Shown here piece by piece: positions 22,547 through 33,640 of a DNA stretch of 64,000 nt. Both the position numbers and the translations under genes were made by a program. Each line of letters starts with the position of its first letter. The stretch's first letter is position 1. The stretch is from positions 8,194,001 to 8,258,000 of the forward strand of contig JARFJB010002087.1 of the NCBI GenBank assembly GCA_036346205.1, in the 5' to 3' direction. The DNA is from Vesta saturnalis. Lineage: Eukaryota; Arthropoda; Insecta; Coleoptera; Lampyridae. Under the pieces are notes generated by a model. It worked only from the letters and a program-made list of their open reading frames with translations. It made no database searches and was not told the DNA's origin.

Positions 22547-23360
22547 TTAAAAATTAATAATCTAGTTCATTAAGGTCTCTTAATTTGTTCTTGAGGAAGA
22601 AGAACAAATGCTCTAAAGTTCTTGCCCAAAATAATTACAAATTTTTCAAAAAAAATGTTAAAGTGTTTTATAACTTTTTCAACAAAACATAAACGTTGGA
22701 CATATCTACGAATAAAAATCGAATTGTATTCAACTTCAACAAATAATTAAGAAAAAGTCACTTTAAATAATTAAGATAGTTTTAAATATTAATAATCTAG
22801 TTCATTAAGGTCTCTTAATTTGTTCTTGAGGAAGAAGAACAAATGCTCTAAAGCTCTTCCCCAAAATAATTACACATTTTTAAAAAAAAATGTTAGTGTT
22901 TTATAACTTTTTCAACAAAACATAAACGATGGACATATCTGCGAATAAAAATCGAATTGTATTCAACTTTGGCAAATAATTAAGAAAAAGTCACTTTAAA
23001 TAATTAAGATAGTTTTAAAAATTAATAATCTAGTTCATTAAGGTCTCTTAATTTGTTCTTGAGGAAGAAGAACAAATGCTCTAAAGTTCTTGCCCAAAAT
23101 AATTACAAATTTTTCAAAAAAAATGTTAAAGTGTTTTATAACTTTTTCAACAAAACATAAACGTTGGACATATCTACGAATAAAAATCGAATTGTATTCA
23201 ACTTTGACAAATAATTAAGAAAAAGTCACTTTAAATAATTAAGATAGTTTTAAAAATTAATAATCTAGTTCATTACTCTCTTTTAATTTGTTCTTGAGAA
23301 AGAAGAACAAAAATGCTCTAAAGATCTTGCCAAAAATTTAATATAATTATGTATTTGGAG
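22547..23360. repeat. ~234-bp tandem satellite, about 3.4 copies
   Basis: The landmark ctagttcatta recurs at about 22562, 22797, 23030 and 23265, giving periods of 235, 233 and 235 bp. Each unit contains ggtctcttaatttgttcttg, the word aggaagaagaacaaatgctc and a stretch ending ataattaagaaaaagtcact. The first three units are nearly identical; the last is partial and more diverged. Confidence 0.93.
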
Positions 23361-23526
23361 ATTTTGTTTGAAATAAAATTTAATATAAGTGATATAAGTT
23401 TGAGCCGCTATTGTCAATAGGGTTTCTTAATTATAAATATGTATTTTTAACACATGATTGAATACGATCAATGTTGGTAAGGAATAATAATGTATATATG
23501 TAATTTATGCTTTAAAAATTTTTAAA

Positions 23527-23543
23527 CGAGGGGTGTCTCACTA
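23527..23543 (+). repeat. Left terminal inverted repeat of the 6.4-kb transposon
   Basis: CGAGGGGTGTCTCACTA directly follows TTTTTAAA. Its complement ends the element at 29922. Confidence 0.8.
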
Positions 23544-23576
23544 GTGGAATTACATGTACATTTTGTTGGCATTCGC

Positions 23577-23690
23577 TTAGCAGTCGCAGGCAGTCATTGG
23601 CAGTCGCCGGAATTCGCAGGCAGTCATTGGTAGTCGCCGGGATTCGCAGGCAGTCATTGGCAGTCGCCGGGATTCCCAAGGTAGTCGTTG
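23577..23690 (+). repeat. Decamer-based 30-bp minisatellite at the left end of the transposon
   Basis: Unit gcaggcagtc attggcagtc gccgg[a/g]attc is repeated about three times, itself built from 10-bp words sharing GGCAGTC. Because 30 bp is ten codons, the + frame stays open (IRRQSLAVAG repeats) to the gtaagt donor at 23862, which joins in phase to the exon at 25202. Whether it is translated is unknown. Confidence 0.9.
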
Positions 23691-24575
23691 AAATTCTCAA
23701 GACAGTTGGCAGCCCCGTAATATTTTATAGTGGGAAGATAGCGCGCGATTGTTTCAGTTTTCCTTGCTTACTACTGTTAGTCGCAGAACACTCCGCCTCT
23801 GTTAGTATATATGTGTGCGGTAAAGTTACATTGTTGAAATCAGTTATTGCATTTTTTAAAGGTAAGTAAATCATTTATTCTACTAATGTGCTCAGTTATT
23901 ATATTTTATGATAGTGTAGTAATTAGATATTGTTTGTATTATTAAAACTATGATGTTATTCTGCACTTCTAACCTCAAATTGCGCAGGCTCGCGCTTAAT
24001 TTTACGGGTTGTGCTTACGTTTTTGTATGTTGAGCCAAATTTCTTACTTTTTCGAATTGACGATAAGAACTAAACCGAGAACTAAACTAAGGAATTGAAT
24101 GTATATTGATATGGAATAATTGTTTAGATCGACTTTATTTCAACTCACGTCCTCCCAGAAGCGTAAATAACGAAATGTAATATGTTATTGTAATCTGTTT
24201 AACTTCTGAATAGGCATTTCAAGCAATTCAGCAATTTTTGAAATAGCACGTGTTAAGCATGTTATAGTTAATAAAATGTACAAATGCTGAATAGCGGTAA
24301 TTTCATATGACGTTTCTGTTGGTGCCTCGGTTAATGCCGTTTGAAAAAATTGCCTATTATAATATGTAATAAAAATTTGTGAACAATGTTTATGTAAAAT
24401 CATCGAGAAAATCATGTACCGATGTCAAAATATGATGTATATGTTCTCGATATGTTCATACCGAGGTTCATACCATAGCTATGTTGTTTTCAATCGTCTT
24501 GTAAAGAATATATAACAAACAATATAGTATTAACCGAGGTATTAATATTTGAACCGATAAACTTAAGTGTTTTAC

Positions 24576-25166
24576 GTTTTTAATTCTGTGTAGGTTTCAT
24601 GGTGTTCAGTTCGAAAAAGTACATAAGTAAAGTTAGAAATAATCACATTTTTTTGTTTTGTGGTGAAATATATATTTTGTTTACGTTTGAATTTTAATAA
24701 TTATTATTCCTTCATCAGAACATTGAGTTTTTACTAAAATTATGATAGACTTATGTTCTAATACCAATTAGTTGGTTAATAAGTTACAATACATAATACA
24801 TATAAGAGCATATAACAAACTAAATTAAAGAGGTAAAAACACAACGTGTTAATTCCTTTAATTTAGTTTGTTATATGTATTATATTGTAACTTATTAACC
24901 AACTAATTGATTTAACTCATTAATCTTTCACCAATGTCATAATTTTAGTAAAACTCAATGTTCTGATGAAGTGAATAGTAATAATTATTAAAATTCGACA
25001 CGTAAACAAAATATATATTTCATCCACAAAACAAAAGAAATGTGATTATTTCTAACTTTACTTATGTACTTTTCGAACTGAACACCATGAAACCTACACA
25101 GAATTAAAACATAATATCGAGCATAATATATACAGTTCATGAAAACTCCAACCTACAACTATACAT
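24576..25166. mobile_element. Foldback insertion with ~260-bp arms and 11-bp target duplication
   Basis: The left arm (gtttttaattctgtgtaggt at 24576 on) is mirrored by the right arm ending cctacacagaattaaaac at 25110, followed by a 56-bp unpaired tail. The word AAGTGTTTTAC flanks it on both sides (24565-24575 and 25168-25178). Each arm holds CTGATGA, an A/T-rich stem and (G)AAACGT, the layout of a hammerhead core. It has no coding capacity and lies in the first intron of the 6.4-kb transposon's gene. Confidence 0.75.
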
Positions 25167-25201
25167 AAAGTGTTTTACTCACAATTACTTTTTTATATCA
25201 G

Positions 25202-28200
25202 AAAATGGCGCAAAAGTCGGACAAATTGTCAAAATATTAAAAGAATTAGAACTAGAAGATCTTGACGTACCCGTATACTTACAAATCCTTCTCATGTATT
25301 GCGGATATGACAACTACCTATCATTGTCAGCAATAGATGCTAACGGCATAACACAGTTAGAACATTTTGCCCGAAACGATTTATTTGATTTACTGAAGAA
25401 GACCAGCGAAATGAATTTTATGGAATTTTACAAAAACCCAAAATTATTTAAAATTGTGGATGGCCACAAAAATATTGGATGTTATTCGTAGCTCTTGTAA
25501 GGATCATATTAAAGAGCTCCAATCTGTTAAGGCTAAAAACGAAAACCCGATAATGAAAATCAAAAAGCAATTACGGTAAAGCGGCTGCAACAAAGGAGAA
25601 AAATAATTTAGATACCAGCGATATTAGCAATGCAAATTTACTACCGCAGCAAGAAAATGTAAACCAAGCTAACGAACAGATAGTCGCACACGTCCAAAAT
25701 GTGGTATCTAACTATGCTACTAAATTTTTGAATAATTTGGAAGTACCAACAGAAGAGCTTCATTTAAAAAAGAAAAACAGTCTGGTCAAGTTAAACAAAA
25801 TTCAGGTTGTAATGAAAAACGGATGTCCGTGGATTCTGTGTACAGAGTGTGATTTTCAGTCTAGACCTTATTGTGACACAAAGGTGAAAGGAAAAATGGA
25901 TATGTTCAAATTTCAACAGACATTTTAAAACCCATTTTCATCCAATGTCCAAAGGTACCAAAAGCAATTGAAAACATCGATAACGCAAAATTGAAAGATT
26001 CAACACTCTTATCATTTTTTAGAAAGTACCCATTACGTTAACAGACTTGGCTACAGGTCAGAGTTCAAAAAAAACTGACGATGACCTTGTTTACGAGGAA
26101 CCACTAATAGCTAACAAACATTTAAAAAGTGTCGTGAGCGGCAAAATTACTACAGAGGAGATTCAAGAGGAAGTCATTATTGTTGAAGGTAGTGGTGCTG
26201 ATTCAACAATGCCTGACCCTCAACATGTGGTCATGACTCGCCCCATTACTAGTACTAAACAAGATCGTGCGAAAACAGCTCGTTTATTAACATTCGACAT
26301 AAACCAGTTAAAAATAACCAACTTTTATGCATTCTGCAACAAAATTGAGAACATTATAAATACCACTCCTGCAATCCAACATCAGTTTGACAAAACTATT
26401 AAGATTATTAATGAGGACACTGTAAATGATAATGCGTCGTCCATAAAACCCAAAGACTTTTTCGAAATGCTAAAAATAGCGTCCCAGGCCAATGTGAAAG
26501 TGCCACAAACTGGACATAGATATTCAGAAGAATTAAAAACTTTGTTTGTATATTTTCTAACATCTGGAAGATTAGCTTATGAAACGTTATGTGCAAATAT
26601 GGCGAATGCATTACCTTCATTACCAACACTTTATCGGACATTAAATGCGTTTGATAGATATGTCGAAGGCGAATTACAATTTGTCGAATTAAAAGAATTC
26701 TTAAATCGGCGTAATTACCCGTTACGAGTTTTCGTGTCAGAAGATCAAACAGCAATAGTAAAAAGACCTCGATATGATCCTAAAAGTAACCAACTTGTAG
26801 GATTCTTGAATGAAACTTCTACAGTTACTGGATTTCCCCTTAAGAAATATGAACAAGATAAATAGTTTAACGGATATTAACAACATAGTAAAAAAATGGA
26901 ATTTTGTCTCATAATGCTTACGTTTTTATGGTTCAACCTTTAGTTGATGGTTCACCAGCTTTTTGCTTATCCATATTTGGGTCTGATAACAGATTTTTAT
27001 CAGATGATGTCTTAAGAAGATGGAGGTGCATAGAGGAATCGGCAAAATCCGAGGGTATAATTGTAGAAGGTTTTGCGTCAGATGGTGATACCAGATGTTT
27101 GAAGGCAATGAAAACCGTGGCTCATTTGCCAATCACTCGTGCAACTGAGACTGAACTGTTGTGCCCATATTTACCATATTTTCAGGTAACCCTTGTTTAA
27201 TTTAATCTGATTTATTTAATACCTATATAGGGTTAAAGTCCTTAGATATTGTTATTTTTCTTCCAGCAAAGCTACAGTATAGACAATCCTATTGTTAATC
27301 AAGACACTGTACATATAGCTACAAAAATTAAAACACGACTTTTAAATCCAGATGTACAACTAATAATGGAAATTACTTTATTTCTAAAGAACATATCAAA
27401 GCTATAATAAATGAAGTTCCTAAAGACAAGCATTTTCTATATCCCAGTTATTTAAATAGTAGGTTATAATTTCTATTTTATATTCTGTAAATTTGATATA
27501 CTTTTATTATGATTATTTTGCAATAATAAGAGAACTTAAATATTTCCAGTGAGCGATAAGATGAATTTCGAAGCGATGGACAAGCTCTCAGCTACATGCG
27601 TTAGCGATATATTAAAAAATAAAGAAGAGGCAAAGGCCACCAGGCAAATTTTAATATTAGCGAGATATATAATTGATGCTTTCTTAGACAAATCTAACAC
27701 CTGAACAGAGAATTTATTATATCTGGTATTCGACATTTTTATGAGACTTTGGCGTGAGTGGATTAAACAACACAAGACCTACAATCTGACAAATCACTTT
27801 TGACATTAAACACATATACGTGTATAGAAATTAATGCACACGGAATCTTGCTTTTGATGGATAAGTGTAGAACAACAAAATCACCACAGCAATTTTTACC
27901 TTGGTTGTACAGTAGTCAACCTTGCGAAAATTTTTTTAGAAAAACCCGTTCCATGACATCTACTTTTTCAACAATTGTCAATTTTGATATGTTGGATATT
28001 ATACAGAGAAGGCATAGAATTCAAACACTTACCAATATAGTAAGCGAGACAGGTCAGTAGGTAGATGTTAACATAATTTCAGTATTGGTTGGACCATAAA
28101 TCTTATGTCACATTTTTTTGCATTTTCTTGCTATAAATATCGCATTGTAGTATTTTTCGCATGCTGTATGTGTAGGTACATGATAAATATATGTTTGTAA

Positions 28201-29232
28201 ATGATATTTACCTAAACACATAAACATATTTGTTTCAGGTAATGATTTTATTTTTCCACGAGAGAGCAGGACCAAAAAACTTGGAGTAAGCAGTGCAAGT
28301 GAAATATATTTACCGTCAACCGATGAAATAAAGGTCATTTTAGAATGTGCAAAAAGTGATGCACTGAAACACGCCAAAGACTTATGTATAGAATTTGATA
28401 CAGAAATGGAAATGGCAGCTTTATCTACTGTTTCGCTTCCACCACATTTCGAATTTACCAAAGAGCTTCATACCCCGGAATCTACCCAGGAATATGTGAC
28501 CAATGAGGTAACAGATCCTAACGTTGAAGATGTAAGGGATATAGAAGAAGATGCACATTTTTAAAGACATTGGTGATTTAAACATAAGGGATTTCAGTGG
28601 CAAAAGAAAATTTGAATGTGATTCTACCGATAAATCGCTATTAAAGATATTAGTAAATCAACGTGAAATGTTAGTAAAAAAAAGTACCCTCTGTTGGTAC
28701 TTTTTTGAGAAACATGGTGGTAGGCTATCTAGCGACAGGTTAATAAGATGTAGAGCTTTAAGTTCTAAAAGTAATACTTCAAGAAGTGAGAAGAAAGTGA
28801 GAAGTGAGAAGAAAAAGATAAAGCAAAAGAAACGGAATGTACAAGCAGTGAAGAATCGGAAGAGTGGCGGTGTTGGAGAGTGAGTTTGAAAATGAAACTT
28901 CAGATTTTGATGTAACAGCACAAGAAACAGATGAGACCGATAGTTTAAAAATAATAATAAAAGCTGAAGAATATTACTCAGTATTTTATGACGATTCCTG
29001 GTATATTGGTCGTATTGTGGATATTGTTCCTGACAATAGAAGCAAAATTAAATGTCTAAAAGCCGAACTAGACCAGTATGTTTGGCCTCTCAAACAAGAT
29101 ATTCAAATAGTAGAAAATAAATTTATTTTTTATGGGCCCCTATCCATTTTAGGAAATTACCCGTTCAAATTAAAGCGACATGAAAAATTACTGATGGAAG
29201 GCAAATATAAAAAACTAAAAAAAGTTTTGTGA
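25202..29232 (+). pseudogene. Multi-exon RNase H-like transposase candidate of the 6.4-kb transposon
   Basis: Inferred exons: 25202-27185, 27267-27458, 27550-28052 and 28239-29232, all with GT/AG and matching phases. N-terminal text: VKILKELELEDLDVPVYLQI and AIDANGITQLEHFARNDLFD. Next is a zinc finger-like CTEC ... HFKTH (about 25840-25945). The core has VFVSEDQTAIVKRPRYD (candidate first Asp), IVEGFASDGDTRCLKAM (second Asp) and SSQPCENFFRKTRSMTSTFS (candidate Glu). The C-terminus has an SH3/tudor-like YYSVFYDDSWYIGRIVDI and YGPLSILGNYPFKL. The Asp, Asp, Glu plan resembles P-type transposases, but the text does not. I recall similar uncharacterised arthropod and cnidarian proteins and cannot name the family. 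At least seven frameshifts break it, several of one base. An AATAAA lies at about 29244. Confidence 0.72.
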
Positions 29233-29725
29233 ATATTTTTTTGAATAAAATTTGTTTTATATCCATGTTTTAATTTTTTTTACTTACCATCATGACCACA
29301 ATCTTATCTCGGAGTCAGGAAAATCTTATAATGGGCTGAAAATTGTGACTTCAATTTTGTGACAAATCTTTGCGACTAAATGCAACATTTTTTTTTCGCT
29401 GTAGGATTCCATTATTAGAAATGCATGTGATATAACAAGCTTCGCTGAAAATGATTATTACTTTTAAATAGCAACATGCGGTTTTTTCATACGAATCAAA
29501 ACAGTAAGTGAATGGAAGTGCCCACATTAACGTATTCTGTATTAGGATGGAGGCTAAAAAATATCCCAGTAGGAGTTAAATTACATCGGTGATTAATATT
29601 TCGATATATGTGGTTGTACTGTATGTATATCTCTTCCCTTTCGTAAAAAGTCCCAGTTCAGGCGTCGGTTTTTGTGAAACGGTGTATTAGTTACTATTAG
29701 TAAGAGTGCTATTTAGGGATTCGTG

Positions 29726-29862
29726 CAGTAGCAGGCAGTCACTGGAATTTGCAGGCAGTCACTGGAAGTCGCAGGCAGTCTCTGGTAGTCACAGGCAGTC
29801 GGCGGAAGTCATTGGCAGTCAGTGGTAGTCACAAGGGAGTCTTTGGAATTCCCTGGGAGTCC
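29726..29862 (+). repeat. Decamer array at the right end of the transposon
   Basis: GGCAGTC-type 10-mers (gcaggcagtc, actggaagtc, gcaggcagtc, tctggtagtc, acaggcagtc, ggcggaagtc) occur in the same orientation as the left array, ending about 45 bp before the right terminal repeat. Likely sub-terminal transposase-binding repeats by analogy with other DNA transposons. Confidence 0.85.
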
Positions 29863-29905
29863 TTTAAAAAATCGGCATTTTGGAATTACATGTACCTTTT
29901 TTGCA

Positions 29906-29922
29906 TAGTGAGAGGCCCCTCG
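29906..29922 (-). repeat. Right terminal inverted repeat of the 6.4-kb transposon
   Basis: tagtgagaggcccctcg is followed directly by TTTTTAAA. Two mismatches to the left end occur at positions 8 and 9 of the repeat. Confidence 0.8.
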
Positions 29923-29932
29923 TTTTTAAATG

Positions 29933-31790
29933 ATTATAAAAAAATTAAATTTCACACTTTTAAAAGAAATAAAAATGATTCTATCGACTTGTTTTCTTAA
30001 CTGCTGTTATGCATGTAACCTGCTGACTCCTCAAACAGATCGAGCATTGTCAATTAAATTTGTAAAACGAGTTATAAGCTAGTTTTAGAATGGTTTACGG
30101 AGGGAGCCACTTTCTTAGCATACAGTTTGTGGGCTGCGGGGTGCGTTGCGGTAATATACTAAGCAGGAAAGTGGAAGGAGACTAGGTACACTTTGAAGCG
30201 TTATCGTTGTGTATCTTCTCAACTTATTAATCAATGATAATAGTATGTAGAACTAATGTCGGTTTTATAATTATCCTGTAAAATACATTTAATATTAATA
30301 TAAAACACTATAAAATTTATTTGATATTGTAGCGTTGTAAAATGTATGATTAATTGCTAAAAATGTTTTTTAGTTACTTTTTAGTCATAATTTTATGGTT
30401 TAAATGAGCAACATTTAACATAATACCCTAATGACTACTATATGTTTTTTGAATATTCCCCATTATTTTCACTCCTTTGCTTGAGCAATTTATTTATGAA
30501 TACCAAGTAAATATTTGAGTATTTTTAAGACAAGTTTTGGAAGGCTTTTTCAATATCATAATAAATATCATAAGAGATTACTTGATGATGCAATAATTGT
30601 TTTAAACTCATCAAAGTCTACTACCAGAAATTTACAATAATCGAATTCATTATTTAGCTGTAGTTAATTTATAAGTGATTTAATAGGATTTTTCACATTT
30701 TTCTAAATATGTTCACTTGAAGTAAATGTATTGTTATGTGTTTACTTAAATTTAAACTTAATAAAAGAGTTATTTATCTGTCATTGTTTAAGACAAGGTT
30801 TGGAAAGGCTTTTTCGATATCGTAATAAATAGTTATCTACGAATAGGTAGCTACTGTTCATAAGAGCTTGATGATGCTTTTGATGAGTCGAAACGTCCTA
30901 TTATGAAATATGAGTTGAAATAAATGTACATTTGCCGAATAAATTGCTTTGGTAGATTTTTTTCAAAAATGTTTCATAAAAAAAATAAATATTTGAAAAT
31001 TTCAAGAATGAGGGTCGAAACGTCGAATTATCATTGTGTTATACATCGTTGGATTTAGAATAAAGAAACGAATCATTTTATATCATTAGCTAATTTCCGC
31101 CCCATATGAAAAAATAAAGTTGATGATGGTCTCTAATCGACGAAATGTCGGATTCATTTTTTTCTGTCACCAATCAATAAAGGATAAAAAGTGGCAATGG
31201 CAAAGTGTTCAAATAAAAGAGATATAGCTAAAAATAAAAATTGTCGATTTTCAGTTTTTTTTTAATGTTTTGAAAAATATTTGAGATAGCCTTGATTACA
31301 GCATGGCATTTTAGTGGGCTCAAAATTTTCTTAAACCGTCCTTCGATCTCATATAGTTTTCAATATAGCAATACACATACCAATTTTGGACACACTGTAT
31401 ATATAACTATGTTTCCCAAAATGTAGCCTATCACTTGTGAGGTGGTGGTCGCATACTTTTTCGTTATAAACCATATTTTTATTACATTTTCCTGTAATGC
31501 CAAATGCAATCCTCCTTTCCACGGCCTTTTATTCTGTACGTGTGATTTTTTTATCCCTTACTAAAAAAACAGCCCAACAACAAGTGTCGGTCTTGGGAAA
31601 AGGTTACAGTCTTAATTATAAATTTTGTGAAATACAAATTTTTCTGCTTTTTTAACGTAAAACTACTACATACAAAAAAAATTATTATTACAAATTTGTA
31701 ACTAACATTTAATATTAGTATTAATATTATATTATTAATAGTACTGTCAACAATTTAAAGTAAAGTTAAGGTTCGAATCTTATTAAATTC
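29933..31790. other. Non-coding intronic DNA with hammerhead-like words
   Basis: No gene was seen. A segment at 30600-30720 is the inverted equivalent of about 15818-15905 (aattcattatttagctgtag), so ends of one repeat family occur at both places. A near-duplicate pair lies at 30535 and 30790 (agacaag[t/g]tttggaa). The words gatgagtcgaaacgtc (30878), gggtcgaaacgtcg (31010) and gttgatgatggtctctaatc then gacgaaatgtcgg (31118) resemble degenerate hammerhead cores. Confidence 0.5.
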
Positions 31791-31794
31791 AATT

Positions 31795-32155
31795 TGCAGC
31801 GACCCCAACGAATTTGGTGTATAAATATATATTTTGTGCAACATTCGGCTTAGACGCTGACTAACACTCATGGGGCACATAATTTAGCTCTTGATTGTGG
31901 AGAAAATCCACTTTGGCGCGTCTATAATGAAATTAGTGTATAAATATAGATCTTAGGCAACATTCGGCCCAAATGCTGACACTCATGGGTCGCTGAATTT
32001 ATCTCTTGGTCATCGAGGAATCAATTTTGCCGCTTCCACAAAGAACTTGGTGTGTAAATAGAGAGTTTGGGCAACGTTCAGGCTAAATACTAACAAACAC
32101 TCATGGAGCATGTAATTCACTTCTTGGTTATTGAAGAAATCTATTTTGTCGCTAT
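31795..32155. repeat. Three diverged ~117-bp tandem units
   Basis: Each unit has gtgtataaata (31816, 31935 and, as gtgtgtaaata, 32050), then gcaacattcgg, ctgacaaacactcatggg and a sentence ending in ttgaggaaatc. Periods are about 119 and 115 bp. No coding was seen. Confidence 0.85.
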
Positions 32156-32724
32156 AACGTTCGCTTACAAGTAATTAATGTTTACAGACCGCTACAATTT
32201 AATTTGTAAGACGTTTGTGTTCCAAAATAATAGAATATTTACATTTGTCGTAAATGAAGTTAAGAATCATGTAAAGACTTGAATTTATTTTGCAAATAAT
32301 CTAGAGAGCGCCTTAAACAGATATAATTTTAATAAAATTTTAATTTTATGCATAATGAGTAATATAAGGTTTTATATAACACCATTATTAATCGGATTTA
32401 ACAATACGGTGTTTGTTAAATGTATGAAAGAAAATTAATGAAACGCATAGCGCCAAATCTATCATTTATTTCATTATTTCACGGGCGGAGTTAATCCTTC
32501 TTGTATGAGTTTTAATACAATTTTAAAAAATCCGAATAAATCGAGAACTATGCATCAAAATATCGCTATTGTGTTCGATTTATAAAGGTGCCAAAATTCA
32601 AATAAAAAATGATAGAGAAATTTATGACCTTTCATTAAAAAAATTAACGTAATTGCGTGACACGTTTTACGAACGGCCTGAATAATCAAATATATTTTCG
32701 AAAATTAAATTTAAATGGGATCAT
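32156..32724. other. Non-coding stretch
   Basis: A/T-rich, with no gene or repeat recognised. It adjoins the 3' end of the Ty3/gypsy integrase fragment. Confidence 0.5.
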
Positions 32725-33640
32725 ATGGCAAGTAATACCTCATTTGAAAGCTCGGTCCAAGTATTTTTCAGCGACATCAACAACATTAAAATATTACTAC
32801 TGATTCACGAGTTTCAACCCAAAAAGGCCGACATCGACGATAACAAGAATGTGTTTGTAATTCTCGACAGCCATAGGAAGAGGACCCAAACAGTCCTTAT
32901 GCAAGGTGTGGATGGGTTATTTTGGTTTTTCCACAGCTTTTATCGCACCTTGCGTGACCCTGTTCTTGTTTTCTTGATCGCACACATTACACAATGTTTA
33001 ATACAACATTTGTTGAAGTTTCTCATACGTAAAAACCAAAAGTGTTCAGAAATAGATGCATACGTCTTTTCGGCGCCATTGTGACATTGCACATCATGAA
33101 ATATATGAAGCAGTCCTAACCGGCTTTGTCTTGGGACATACAGTGGTATATCCAAGACAAATGTTCACAGTACTGTCTTCCTTAGTATGCTTGTGATAAA
33201 ACATTCCGTCTCTTTCAGTGTATTGATTAGAATCAACATCACCCTCGCTCAGCCGTCTGAGAAGGTCTTGGACTTCTTCGTTACCTTTTCGTTCTATATA
33301 CGCGCAGCGTAGCGGTATGCTACTCCCCGAACTGTGCCAACCGAGTTCCTAATTAAGTAATCTACATGAGGTAGGTCACTTCCTTTTCGATACGATATTT
33401 CAAAATCAAAATCCTGCATGTACATTCACCATCGCTCCACACGAGGTATCAGATCCTTCTTGTTAGCTGTAGCTTTGATGGCGTTGCAATACGTAACTAA
33501 TTTGAATTTCAGACCCATCATTATTTACGATATTTACTTTCAATGCCGGTCGTTATTTTACTGAAATACGATACTACCTTCGGTTGTGTTCCATGTAGTT
33601 GGATCAGAATAGCTCCATACCCAATGCTACTTGCGTCGGT
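32725..33640 (-). pseudogene. Ty3/gypsy retrotransposon pol fragment (RNase H and integrase)
   Basis: Read on the minus strand: LYTDASSIGYGAILIQLHGT and VVSYFSKITTGIESKYRK (RNase H with its catalytic Asp), LIPRVERW and a broken YRKGSDLPHVDYL. Then HIFHDVQCHNGAEKTYASIS and WFLRMRNFNKCCIKHCVMC, the HHCC zinc-binding domain of the integrase (33155-32940). LPMAVENYKHILVIVD follows at the start of the integrase core with its first Asp. The remaining integrase and the 3' LTR are missing. It is broken by several frame changes. It is joined directly at 33637 to a gag segment, so protease and RT are deleted. Like all Ty3/gypsy pol proteins it would act in cytoplasmic particles and then in integration. 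Confidence 0.82.

Larger units (their letters stand above)
23519..29930 (+). mobile_element. 6.4-kb DNA transposon of unassigned superfamily, with TIRs and 8-bp TSD
   Basis: The element (23527-29922) begins CGAGGGGTGTCTCACTA and ends with the inverted equivalent (tagtgagaggcccctcg), 15 of 17 bases matching. It is flanked by the same 8 bp, TTTTTAAA, at 23519-23526 and 29923-29930. Inside each end, in the same orientation at both ends, lies GGAATTACATGTAC and an array of GGCAGTC-containing 10-mers. A multi-exon gene between them (25202-29232) encodes an RNase H-like transposase candidate. A foldback insertion sits in the first intron. The 8-bp TSD is shared with P and hAT superfamilies; the TIR and protein do not look like typical hAT. 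Confidence 0.8.

Noticed and set aside
22561..23360. CRISPR-like array
   Set aside because: Units are ~234 bp, fully repeated with no unique spacers, in a eukaryotic context; it is a satellite.
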